The translations under genes were made by a program, and so were the position numbers. The notes under the pieces were generated by a model. The model had not been told where the DNA came from and made no database searches. It saw only the letters and a list, made by a program, of their open reading frames with translations. From Chitinophaga sedimenti (GTDB lineage Bacteria; Bacteroidota; Bacteroidia; Chitinophagales; Chitinophagaceae), in the NCBI RefSeq assembly GCF_023156195.1, contig NZ_JAKUKA010000001.1, positions 682,001-746,000 of the forward strand: 64,000 bases of DNA, written 5' to 3'. Positions 50,132 to 59,571 of this stretch are shown here, piece by piece (within the stretch, counting starts at the first letter, position 1; every line of letters starts with the position of its first letter).

Positions 50132-52717
50132 TTATTGGTTATTCACGAATATTTTCTTCGTGTAGATGGTATGTCCTTTCTGGCCTACTGTAAACACATA
50201 CATGCCATTGGGCAGCCCGCCGATGTTGATCGGTGAGTTTTGTCCCGATAAGCGCACGCCGCTGGCCCTTACGCCATTCAGGCTGAAAATCTCCACATCA
50301 TACAGGTCGGTCGACGCGGGCGCATTCAGGTAAATGCTTTGCGAAGCCGGGTTGGGCCACAGGGACGGCAAATTCAGTTCCACCGGTTGGGAAACGCGCG
50401 CCAGCGGCGCTGCGAGCAACAGGCTGGAGGCGTAGGTAAACGGATAGTCGAACTGTGCCTGACGGAACTGTGCCTCGTAGGTATCATTCCAGCCAAACGC
50501 GGTATCTGCCTGGTTTTTCAGGTTGTAACCGGCTGCGCCGCTCCAGAAATGGATGAATTCACCCATGTTCAGGCCGCGGATATAGCTGCCGTTGCGTTGC
50601 GGGAAATATTCCGCCAGCAGTTCAAAATAACGGTTCAGCGCCTGGCTCGAATCAGCATTGGCGTAAATAGGGTAGAACCAGTTTTTGAACCACAACGTAT
50701 TCGCACGGGGGAAGTTGTCTTTATTCGTTTGCATGTCGTTGTACAGCGAAGTCGCTTCCAGGTTCCAGCCCACGCGTTTGTACACATCGTAATTGAAAAT
50801 CTCACACCATTTACTATCACCCCATATACCGAAGGAGTGCCCACCTTCCACGTTGTGCGCGGAGAACTCCACGATGTGGCCTACTTCGTGCGTGGTAGCG
50901 CCGTAATTCCATCCGGTACGTGTTTCCCATTGTCCGCCAAGGTCAATGGTGTTATGATAGTCGTGCGGTACATCGTACGTAGTGGCAGGGTGGCCGCCGG
51001 AATAGCCGGCAATGCTATGGAACACTGCATACAGGCGCGGATCGCTGAAGCTGCCGTAGTTCTGTTTGGTGTACTGCCATACGTTCGTGAAATCGGTAAA
51101 CATCCAGTTGATGGCGGGATTCACCGCACTGTCGTAGTAAATCGCGATGTCGTTGTTCACGTACGTGCGGGTCAGCAGTTCATCGTGCTCAAACCAATGC
51201 TCGGTCCAGTTGAGCGGCGCTGCCCCGGTAGGCGTGGCTTTCTTTGTAAAGGCATAAGCCGAAGATCCATTACTGTTGCCGGATTTGATACGGTAGTAAT
51301 AAGTTGTGAGCGGGGTCAGGTTGCGGGAGAAGTATTTTGTGTTGTTCGCCGGTACTACCGCATCGGTTACCCAGTTGGCGCTGTCGGTAGAGCGTTCGAT
51401 GGTGAAGTAGCTCTCCGTGGTGGCATTGTCGGTCCAGCTGAGAATAAGCTGGTAGCCGTCCGAATTCGCCGCGCTGAAGTTGGAAGGTGCGGCAGGAGCG
51501 GCGGTGTTGCTGGTGCCGGTACCGGTGCCGTACAGTTCCAGTTCGGCCATCTGCGTATATGCACCGCCATTGTTCGCGGTGATATGCAGGCGGTAGTAAG
51601 TATAGGAAGTGCTGTTCACAAATGCATATAACTGTCGCTGGTAGCGCTGGTTAAACGTCTGGTTTTGTTTTTTGTTCAGGTCTGTCCAGGTAGCGCCGTC
51701 GTTGGAGCCCTGTAATACGAAGTTTTTCGGATCGCGGTCAGATGCGTCGTTTGCGGAAGTCAGCGCATAACGGTTAACGGTGGCGCCGCCTGGCAGGTAA
51801 AACTGCAGCCAGGTGGTGTTTTGCCGCGCAAGATATTTACCGTACGGATCGTTGTCGAATGCTTTCGGCAACCCTTCGCCGCCGGTGGTGTTCCATTGGT
51901 CAGTTACCGTGGCGTTGGTGAAGTCGGTTACGTCAATGCCCACAGTGGCGGTAGTGGTCGAAATAGCGGCCGTAGCGGGCGCAGAGGGACCATTGGCATT
52001 CACGGCCAGCACGCGGTACAGGTAAGCCATGCCGGTCGCGGTACTGCTGTCAATATAAGAAGTAGCACCAGGTGATAAAGTGGCTATGGTTTTATAACCG
52101 GCGCCGGCAATACCACGCTCGATGTTGTAACCGGTTTCGGTAGTGGCGTTGTCTGTCCAGGTAAGCTGCGTGCGGAAGTTGCTGATGTTGCTGGCACTCA
52201 CGCCTGTTGCCGCTGCCGGTGTACCTGCCGCGATCACTTCCCATTCGGTGAACTGCGTGGCAGATCCGCCATTCACGGCCGTGATGGCGAGGCGATAATG
52301 CGTGTACGGAGTGGTGTTGGTAAAGCTGAACGTTTTACGCAGCAGGCGGGAGCTAAACGTTTCATTGGTGCGGGTGTCCAGCGTAACCCAGCTGCTGCCG
52401 TTCGTAGACCCCTGGAAGGTCCAGGTTTTGGGATCGCGGTCAGCCGCGTCGTTCCCGGAAGTGATGGCGTATTGCGTAACCACGGCGGAGTAGGGCGACT
52501 GGTACTGCACCCACAAATTCGTTTGAGGAATGTAGTATTTCGTAGAAGTACGGTTATCGACCAGGTTATGATAGTTTTCATTTTTCTGGTTCGTGTTGCT
52601 GTACTGGGCGGTAATGGAACCGTTAAAATCTGTAAGATCCGTTTGTGCGTTGGCGTTAGCAGCGAGGAAAACTGCTCCCGTACACAGGATCACCTTGTGT
52701 AGAAGTTTTGATCTCAT
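50132..52717 (-). CDS. Secreted discoidin/FnIII HExxH metallopeptidase-like protein with T9SS sorting domain
   Basis: An intact 861-residue frame. Signal peptide (FLAANANAQ); F5/8 type C (discoidin) domain to about residue 165; fibronectin III domain; second discoidin domain (about 265-400) nearly repeating the first (DRDPKxxxxQGSxxGxxW); second FnIII; a domain of about 250 residues with the zinc-type motif HEVGH at His610, followed by a third His and by GDSKWCEIFNYD; and a C-terminal type IX sorting domain (LWPNPASQSIYL, GMYVFTVG, YTKKIFVNNQ). The catalytic part is not one I can name; it may be a gluzincin. Likely surface or secreted, binding glycans through the discoidin domains and cutting glycoproteins. 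Confidence 0.82.
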   Translation of the reverse strand: MRSKLLHKVILCTGAVFLAANANAQTDLTDFNGSITAQYSNTNQKNENYHNLVDNRTSTKYYIPQTNLWVQYQSPYSAVVTQYAITSGNDAADRDPKTWTFQGSTNGSSWVTLDTRTNETFSSRLLRKTFSFTNTTPYTHYRLAITAVNGGSATQFTEWEVIAAGTPAAATGVSASNISNFRTQLTWTDNATTETGYNIERGIAGAGYKTIATLSPGATSYIDSSTATGMAYLYRVLAVNANGPSAPATAAISTTTATVGIDVTDFTNATVTDQWNTTGGEGLPKAFDNDPYGKYLARQNTTWLQFYLPGGATVNRYALTSANDASDRDPKNFVLQGSNDGATWTDLNKKQNQTFNQRYQRQLYAFVNSTSYTYYRLHITANNGGAYTQMAELELYGTGTGTSNTAAPAAPSNFSAANSDGYQLILSWTDNATTESYFTIERSTDSANWVTDAVVPANNTKYFSRNLTPLTTYYYRIKSGNSNGSSAYAFTKKATPTGAAPLNWTEHWFEHDELLTRTYVNNDIAIYYDSAVNPAINWMFTDFTNVWQYTKQNYGSFSDPRLYAVFHSIAGYSGGHPATTYDVPHDYHNTIDLGGQWETRTGWNYGATTHEVGHIVEFSAHNVEGGHSFGIWGDSKWCEIFNYDVYKRVGWNLEATSLYNDMQTNKDNFPRANTLWFKNWFYPIYANADSSQALNRYFELLAEYFPQRNGSYIRGLNMGEFIHFWSGAAGYNLKNQADTAFGWNDTYEAQFRQAQFDYPFTYASSLLLAAPLARVSQPVELNLPSLWPNPASQSIYLNAPASTDLYDVEIFSLNGVRASGVRLSGQNSPINIGGLPNGMYVFTVGQKGHTIYTKKIFVNNQ

Positions 52718-53060
52718 TGTGGGTTTGTCTTTATTTTTTGGTTTATGTATTGGAGGATATCCGGACTTAGAATTTGGTTAAACAATTATCGGGTTCATTT
52801 ACTATACGCTTCGCTCAAAAATGCAAGGGTCACAAAAATCTGTAAATGAATGTAGGCAATAAATTGCGAATAAATAAAACGGGGCAAAAGGGGCGCAGTT
52901 GCTAAACAAGTTGCTGGCTTGGTGTTAGCACCGGTAGTATATTGTTTTTAAAGTAATTAGGCCTGCTTAATATTTAGCGAAATGCTAAACGGCTATACGG
53001 CGTTTTAAAAATAGTTGCGGGTACAGACAAGCACTTGGCTTTGCTTATTCTTTAGCAGCC
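52718..53060. other. Upstream region of the discoidin/HExxH gene
   Basis: No gene seen in about 340 bases. TTTAGC gaaat GCTAAA (52973-52989) is a short inverted repeat, and GCTAAA/TTAGC strings recur at about 52900-52930. The same core is in the dyad upstream of the GH76 gene. Confidence 0.35.
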
Positions 53061-53090
53061 AAAAAAAAAAGCCGGCGTTAAGGCCGGCTT
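53061..53090 (-). terminator. Terminator of the GH5 gene
   Basis: AAGCCGGC and GCCGGCTT (8 bp, 6-base loop) followed on the minus strand by ten T, starting 4 bases after the GH5 stop. Confidence 0.9.
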
Positions 53091-53093
53091 CCG

Positions 53094-54769
53094 TTATTTC
53101 CTGGTCGCTATGATCGTTTGTAAAGTTCCTTCTGTCCCTTGTTTCACTACTTTGATCACATGGCGGCCTTTGTTCAGCTGTACTTCGCCGTCTGCACGCT
53201 TCCCATCTACCCAAATCACGGCGCCAGCCGCTTCAGGAACGGTGGAGAAGCGGAACGTGCCGGTTTTCGTCACATGCACGCTATACTGGAGCCATTCGCC
53301 CGCTTCAAAATGATTTACTTCGTAGGTATCACCGCTGCGCTGGATGTCTACGCCATCGTTCCGGTAGGCCCGGCCACGGTTGCCGCCCTGCAGTTTAGGA
53401 TCTACCGTGCGGAAGTTAGCCGTATCCGGTCGTAATAAGCAATACCATTGGGCCCCATATCATAATCCACGGCAGCGATCTCGGTGCGGCTTTCCAGTAC
53501 ATGCGTTTTAAACGGAATGGCAGTACGCTGGTGCGGCTGGCGGATCATGGCGTCGATCACATCTCGGTGCAGGATGTTGTGGCGAATATCCGTATCCGTA
53601 GCCAGTTGCATAAGGCCGGTACGTGCAGTGGCCGCATCCGGTGCGGCGCCCTTACCCGCCCAGTAATCCAGCAGCTGCTGGTATACGGGATTGATGGGAA
53701 TTTCCAGCGGGTTATTGTTGCCCAGCTTTTTCAGCGGCCACCACGACCAGCCAATATTGTGTTTCTCCAGCAACTGGATGGCATCTGTAAACCACACGTT
53801 CGAGTTCTCCCCGGTTTCGCCGAGCCACGCGGGAATGTTGTAATCCTTCCGTGCTTTCAGGATATGCCCGATCGAGGCGTCGTCGTTATAATTCCAGTAT
53901 TTGTGATAGCTGAGCACCATGTTTTTATCCCATGGCGGAAATATCCCGTTATAGTTATTGCCCCAGCCATTTCCTTCTATAATGATGATGTGCTTTTGAT
54001 CTACTTCGCGGATCGCCGCGGTAATGTCTACCATCAACTGGCGCAGCGGGGCGTTTTTCTTTTCCTTCAGCCCGTTTTTATCGCCCTGGGGGTCTTCAAA
54101 CCCCCAATTGGGTTCATTTAAGATATCATAGGCGCCGATCCATGGCTCATTTTTGTAACGTTCCGCCAGTTTGCGCCAAAGCGCAATCGTTTTATCCTGG
54201 TTGGCTTTACTGTCCCACAGCGAGGGTTTGGACGGATCGCGGTCTGCGATGTTCAGGTCGTTGCCCTGTCCGCCCGGCGCCGCATGCAAGTCAAGAATGA
54301 GATACATGTTGTTGGCCTTACACCAGGCCAGCAGGCTGTCTGTCATCGCAAATCCTTTGTCCAGCCAGGTGTTTTGTCCCGCAACGGGTTCTTTCTCCAC
54401 CGGCAGCGTGTAAAGGTTGTAGTGCATGGGCAGGCGCACCGAGTTAAAGCCCCATGCTTTCATGGAATCGATATCTGTCTTCGTGGTGTGATGCGCCAGC
54501 CAGGTGTCGTATATCTCTTGCGTACCGGCTTCGCCCACCAGCTCTACCATCCGTTCGCGAATGCGGTATTGCTGTTGTCCCTGGCCGCTCACACGCAGCA
54601 TATAACCTTCCTGCAACATCCAGCCGCCCAGGCCAATACCGCGAAGTAATACGTTTTCATGCTGTTCATTAACGATGTTGGTCCCCGATGTTTTCAAGAA
54701 TCCCTGGGCATAAGTTGTGTTAACTGATAACGCGGTGAGCGAAAGACCGCAAAGCAAATGTCTGAGCAT
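53094..54769 (-). CDS. Secreted GH5 family glycoside hydrolase with C-terminal CBM6-like domain (frameshifted)
   Basis: Exported endo-acting cellulase-family enzyme. A signal peptide (LSVNTTYAQ) is followed by a TIM-barrel with LLRGIGLGGWMLQEGYM, the acid/base Glu in YDILNEPNWGF and the nucleophile Glu in PAWLGETGENSN. The last ~130 residues resemble a CBM6-type beta-sandwich (GGNRGRAYRNDGVDIQRSGD, FEAGEWLQYSVHVTKTG). One base is missing near 53432; restored length is about 558 residues. GH5 covers beta-1,4 and beta-1,3/1,6-glucanases and mannanases, so the substrate is open. It is unlike its neighbours in lacking a visible T9SS domain, with CBM6 as its end. Confidence 0.86.
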
Positions 54770-55014
54770 AACGTGTGTGGAGTTTGGGCTGTTAAAGTAA
54801 ATAATACTTTTTTACAAAGGATGATATCATTTTACCATTCATCAAAAAGCGTCCCCGTGGCTGAGAACAAGATCAGCGGGCGCTTTATGCAATTATACGG
54901 GCCTGCACAACTGCTTAATCGTGTAAGCCGTCATAAAGCGTGTCATTTTTACACTTGAAGATGTTAGCTTACAATGATGTTGATATTTAAAACAGATAAT
55001 GTGGCGAATCTTTC
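54770..55014. other. Intergenic region upstream of GH5
   Basis: No gene seen. An imperfect hairpin (about 54847-54889, AAAGCG...CGCTTT with CCCG/CGGG and CTGA/TCAG steps) has a T run on the minus strand and could end a minus-strand transcript or attenuate GH5 expression. Confidence 0.35.
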
Positions 55015-55094
55015 TAACTTTGCATTACATCATTTACTAGTTAAATTTTTTTCTTTTAGGTCTACAGGCCGCGGTATCCACTGCGGCTTTTTTA
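55015..55094 (+). ncRNA. Candidate small RNA, promoter to terminator
   Basis: TAACTTTG (55015-55022) is a perfect core promoter box. About 40 bases after the expected start, GCCGC (55068-55072) pairs with GCGGC (55083-55087) and six T follow. The implied transcript is about 65-70 bases, has no usable frame and lies alone between GH5 and a small plus-strand gene 158 bases on. It could also be an attenuated leader of that gene. Confidence 0.4.
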
Positions 55095-55251
55095 TTGGCT
55101 TCATCAAAATGTTAAGGAAAATACAAAGTGTGGTGTGGGCTTGTATGTCAGGCCCTGTCAGACTTGCAGGCGAAAATGAACTTAAGATTAATTCATGCCG
55201 AACGGCATATTTCTTGCGTATTATTCAGTAAAATGCAATAAATTCAAGAAA

Positions 55252-55479
55252 ATGACACAGACGATGAGTGACCATAACCAGAAAATACCATTTGACTTCC
55301 GTCCGGAAGATATGATTCCAGCAGTAAGAAGCTTCGAACCTGTATTATACCGCCAGGGTAACCTTTACTATTGTTTATTAGGTTCCGATGGTGAGCAAGG
55401 CATCATGGGATTTGGCGCTACACCCAGGCTGGCGATTGCCGATTGGGAGAGCAAGTTGCGTATGCGCATGGCTAGCTGA
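55252..55479 (+). CDS. Small conserved-looking protein, 75 aa
   Basis: Intact 75-codon frame starting MTQTMSDHNQK (ATG 55252; a second ATG is at 55264). A central beta-type stretch (FEPVLYRQGNLYYCLLGSDG) is followed by FGATPRLAIADWESKL and a basic helical end. No signal peptide or membrane span. The pattern GATPxxAIxDWExxL resembles short proteins that follow a repeated-strand plan, but I do not recognise the family. Its stop abuts the end of the opposing histidine kinase gene (0 bases between). Confidence 0.55.
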   Translation: MTQTMSDHNQKIPFDFRPEDMIPAVRSFEPVLYRQGNLYYCLLGSDGEQGIMGFGATPRLAIADWESKLRMRMAS

Positions 55480-57446
55480 TTACAAGGGGAGGTAAATAGA
55501 AAATACAGCCCCTTCACCACTTTTGCTATCCGCCATGATAAACCCTCCATGGTTTTCCACGATCTTTTGCACAAGGCCAGTCCGACGCCTGTACCGGCGT
55601 ACTGGTCTTTGTTATTTAAGCGCCTGAAAATAAGAAATATCTTATCCGCATATTCCTGGTCAAACCCAATACCGTTATCGCGGAGGCGGATCAGTGCGTA
55701 CTGTTGTGCTGTATTGCCGGTTATATCCTGCGGTAATGCCGATGCAGGCACGGTTTCATAACTAATATCGATGTGGGGACGGCCGGTGCAAAACTTCAAC
55801 GAATTGCCCACGAGGTTACGGAACAGTTGCACCAGTTGGTGATGAACGCCCTGTACGACAGGCAGTTTAGCGCATTGCAGGCGGGCCTCTTTCTCCTCCA
55901 GCAGCAGGTCAAATTCCGAGAACACTTCGTTGAGCACTACATTCAGATCCACTGGTTCCGGCAGCTCCTGCCCGTTGGAAAGGCGGGAGAAGTTAAGCAC
56001 CTGGCGGATCAGTTCGGACATATGCCCGGCTGCCTTATTGATTTTGGGCAGGAACTTGTCGCGCAGTTCCGGATCTTCCGGGTTATCGTGAATCATGCCG
56101 GAGAAGGTCTGTATTTTACGCAGCGGCTCCTGCAAATCGTGGCTGGTGATATAGGCAAACTGCTCCAGCTCGCGGTTGGAGCGTTGCAGTTGTTCATTGA
56201 TCTGTTGCAGTTCGGCGGTGCGTTCGCGCACCAGTTCTTCCAGGCGTTGTTGCGCCAGTTTTTCTTCGGTGATGTCCAGCAGCGTACCGATGATGCTTTC
56301 TGCTTTTCCCCGGTGATCAAAAACACCTTACCCTGTATGCGCAGCCAGCGCAGCATGTTGTCGTGTATGCGGAAAAACCGGAACACGATGTCAAAATGGC
56401 CGCTTGTTTCGGGTGAGAAAAAGCTGCGTGCAGTGGAAATAAGCTGTAGCGCATCCTCCGTATTTACATGATCGAGCAGTGTTTCAAAGGGAGTATCTTC
56501 GCGGTGCTGGATGCCGCAGATAGCCAGACTTTCGTCACTCAACGTAAACTCGTTCTGTAGCACGGAGTAGTCCCAGGTGCCCAGTCGGGTGGCAGACATG
56601 GCCATGCGAAAACGTTCTTCTTCCTCGCGCAGTTTGCGTTGCATCTTTCTTTCTTCCGTGACGTTCCTTACGATCTTGGAAGCGCCGATAATTCTCCCCT
56701 GTCATTTTTGATGGGGAGATGGTGAGCGATACATCGATGAGCTGCCCGCTTTTTGTTAGCCGTTTCGTTTCGAAACAACTTAACCTTTCGCCATTGCGTA
56801 TTTTTTGGAGGATCAGCGGTTCCTCTGCATGCCTGTCGGGCGGAACCAGCGTTAATATCGATTTACCAATAATTTCTGGCGCGGTATAACCAAACATGCG
56901 TTCTGCCGAAGCGTTCCAGCTGGTCACAATGCCTTCCAGCGTTTTACTGGCAATGGCATCGTCGGACGAAGCTACGATCGCGGCCAGGTGAAAGGCCTTT
57001 TCCGCCGCGTGCTGCTGTTCGGTAATATCGGTAAGGATGTTTACCCCGCCTACAACCTTATTCTCCTCATCGAACACCGGCATGGGATTGCTGGTAACGA
57101 GGCGGTGCTCGCCATCCGGGCGTTCAATTACAATATCTTCACCGGAAATAGCCCTGCCTTCACGGATGGCCCTGCACAAAGGGCTTTCTTCGAAGGGCAT
57201 GATCCTGCCATCCGGATAAAAAATACGGGAAGAGCCGCACCAGCGGTCTTGCCCGATGACTGGTTCGCGGCCCCAGAGTTTGGCGGCGGCGCCATTATAG
57301 AACTGCAGCACGCCGCTGGCGTCGCAGGCAAATACAGGCAGCGGCAAACTGTGCAACAGTTTGACGTACATACTGCCGGTAGTACCGGAGCGCTGTTCGT
57401 TGTTGATAAGCGTTTTGATGATGTCCAGGCTGCTGAGTGTCTCCAT
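55480..57446 (-). CDS. PAS-domain sensor histidine kinase (frameshifted)
   Basis: Cytoplasmic multi-PAS kinase. Three PAS/PAC units (about residues 25-150, 150-270 and 285-400; for example LPLPVFACDASGVLQFYNGA and SSDDAIASKTLEGIVTSWNA) are followed by a coiled coil, a HisKA dimerisation domain with phospho-His in ITSHDLQEPLRKIQTF, and a HATPase_c domain (NLVGNSLKF, RDNGIGFDQEY, YAGTGVGLALCK). No membrane helices, so the signal is internal. Breaks near 56700, 56305 and 55565 are each one missing base; total about 655 residues. The response regulator gene is 12 bases upstream on the same strand, as in a two-component pair. Confidence 0.88.
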
Positions 57447-57458
57447 GGCCTTCCTAAT

Positions 57459-57840
57459 TTAAAACAAACCGCTCAGCTTTTCCACCAGCAGGGGAAGGCT
57501 GGGCTGTTTTTCGATATAATCCCGGGCGCCCATCTGCAAGGTTTCCTGTTTGTCGCGGGGGTCCGAGGAAGTTGAATACATGATCACGGGTACTTCCTTC
57601 AATTGCGGCAACTGCCTGATGGCTTCGAGGCATTGCCGGCCGTCCATGCTGGGCATGTTAAGGTCCGAGGAAGATATAGTCAGGCAAATTTGTCGCTTTT
57701 TTCAGATCGGCAATCGCCGTTTTTCCATTGCTGAACACCATACATTCAATCTCTCTACTAATCTGCTGCAGGGCATATTGGAATATCTCCTGGTCGTCTG
57801 TATCATCGTCTATTAAAATGCACCAAAATTTCCGGGCCAT
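57459..57840 (-). CDS. Single-domain response regulator (frameshifted)
   Basis: Receiver-only regulator of about 127 residues. The acidic pocket is CILIDDDTDDQ near the N-terminus; the phospho-acceptor Asp is in the FLDLNMPSMDG region, which is disturbed by one apparent extra G near 57665; the Thr/Ser and Lys positions follow in IMYSTSSDP and YIEKQPS. Start 57840 gives MARKFWCILIDDD. It has no output domain and precedes the histidine kinase by 12 bases, so it may act as a phosphotransfer partner, as in CheY-like systems linked to phytochrome-type kinases. Confidence 0.85.
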
Positions 57841-57923
57841 GCTGAAGTTTAAGGTTTTCCTTATGGAATTTGTTCTGCTACCCAATATAGTAAAAAAACA
57901 GGTAAATTTCAACCGGGTAAATT

Positions 57924-59033
57924 CTAATCGGATTCTAATGTGAGCACGAAGTCTGCCGTATTTTGCTCGCTGCCGTTGAGTATAACCGCCACGCGATGCC
58001 CGCCCGCATAAAATTTTCGTGTGGTAATGATCTTAAAGGACTGTTTCCGTTCTATTGCCAGGCTTTCGCCCGCCCGAATTTCCCTCTCACTTATTTTGAA
58101 TACCTTTTTAGAGAACTGGTCGCGCTGCATGCGGTAGTAGATGGCATACTCAAGCCGCAGTACGCGGGTAGTGGCGGCGGTATTGCGTACGGAAAAGCGG
58201 AAATGGAGGTGACCGCCTGTTTTCACCTCTGGTGTCAGCACCCTGAACTCCGAAAAGTGGAGGCCGGTGCTGTCCAGCTGATAATGACTTAAAATGGCCG
58301 TATTGCCGCGTTTAAGCAGGGTACGGCAGCCGTGTTTGATAATCGCGTCCGTATCGGCACCAAGCCCTTTCCAGCGCGCGGCGACGTCGAGTACCAGGTC
58401 CGGGTGATCTTTGGATATGTCATTCAGATTATTGGCCACGCTTTTACGCACCCAGGGGTGCGGATCGTCCTTCAAATTTTCGAGAATGCGTAATACCGGT
58501 GCCGGGTTTTGTTTGAGCGATGGCACCGCCATGGCCCAGGGCAGTTTGGGCCGCGAGCCCTCGCTCGCAAAACGGCGCACGTGATGGTTTTTGTGTTTGG
58601 ACCATTTTTCCATCTGCGCCAGCATTTTATCGCCATACTTTAACAGGAAAGGTCTCACCGCGAATTCACAGCTGATAAATTGCGTTACTTCCTCCAGTGC
58701 TTTCACCGATGCGGTGTAATGCTGCAGACCGTAACACTCAATATAATCGGGCAGGAAGATGAACGCGAGTGAGTAGTCCGCGAAGTCGTATTGCTTCAGT
58801 ATTTTTATTAAGGAAGATATTTGTTGTAGCGCCTCCGGGTAGTCTTTCGACAAATGCGCGTGCAGCACCTGCGTGGTGTGGCGCATGCGGGCTTTCAGCT
58901 CCATGCCGGCCAGTGCTGGCACGTTTGCCTGTTTAAGGAATTGTTTGCTGTTAAAGCCGGGAACAGCCTGTTCAAGGGCGTTGGCGAGGTGTTTGTAGAA
59001 AGTGGGATTGTAAATGTCTTTGAGTGCAGCCAT
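57924..59033 (-). CDS. AlkC-type DNA alkylation repair glycosylase
   Basis: Intact 369-residue frame. HEAT-like helical repeats with the AlkC block HHVRRFASEGSRPKLPWAMA and DDPHPWVRKSVANNLNDISK match the AlkC/AlkD alkylpurine DNA glycosylase superfamily, which removes 3-methyladenine and 7-methylguanine. The last ~110 residues (LHFSEFRVLTPEVKTGG onward) are beta-rich and fit the C-terminal Ig-like extension described for some AlkC proteins. Cytosolic. It stands alone, divergent from the next plus-strand gene. Confidence 0.87.
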   Translation of the reverse strand: MAALKDIYNPTFYKHLANALEQAVPGFNSKQFLKQANVPALAGMELKARMRHTTQVLHAHLSKDYPEALQQISSLIKILKQYDFADYSLAFIFLPDYIECYGLQHYTASVKALEEVTQFISCEFAVRPFLLKYGDKMLAQMEKWSKHKNHHVRRFASEGSRPKLPWAMAVPSLKQNPAPVLRILENLKDDPHPWVRKSVANNLNDISKDHPDLVLDVAARWKGLGADTDAIIKHGCRTLLKRGNTAILSHYQLDSTGLHFSEFRVLTPEVKTGGHLHFRFSVRNTAATTRVLRLEYAIYYRMQRDQFSKKVFKISEREIRAGESLAIERKQSFKIITTRKFYAGGHRVAVILNGSEQNTADFVLTLESD

Positions 59034-59414
59034 GAGGGAAAGATACGAATGCTTCGTTATTTATAAATTCATTATCTTAATTAATAGCCTTTTTATTCCG
59101 TTAAGCGTTTATCGAACCCAAACGCTTATTACTCCAGGATTTACAACGACAGGCCGATTGTACAAATCGTCTGTTCCCGGATGTGCCCCAGCTCTGTTAC
59201 GCCGAAACGATTGTTGCCGCCGGCCCATTTTGGAGTATGAATTGCTCGCCAAACTTGTGACTCATGCGATACGTCATGGCGTTTTTTCTTGATTTTGACT
59301 TTTCTTTCGTTTAAAGAATGAATAATGATATTGACCTCCCGAGGGTAGCCCCGCCGGTACCCGTTTTGTTTCCCAAACGGCTAAAAACTGTTCCTGAACG
59401 GTCAATCATCCGGT
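59034..59414. other. Intergenic region upstream of AlkC
   Basis: No gene seen in about 380 bases. Two small hairpins are present (GGGTA...TACCC around 59342-59360 and CCGTTT...AAACGG around 59361-59382). No promoter box for AlkC was found with confidence. Confidence 0.35.
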
Positions 59415-59500
59415 TTAGTTATACCCTGGCTACACCCTCGGTGTAACATGGATATACGAAGGATATACAACGTATATAAACAGGATAAACAAAGCATACA
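59415..59500. repeat. Array of about eight degenerate 11-bp units
   Basis: Units of the form GnTATACC or GGATATAC follow each other at 10-12 base steps: GTTATACC, GCTACACC, GGTGTAAC, GGATATAC (59450-59457), GGATATAC (59461-59468), CGTATATA, GGATAAAC, GCATAC. It lies between divergent genes, about 70 bases before the next plus-strand start. The period equals one helical turn. Confidence 0.55.
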
Positions 59501-59571
59501 GGAGGGCTGATAATCATTAATTTATCCTGAGCCTTCCCCCATACCATCTTTTTTCCCTACATTTATGACTT

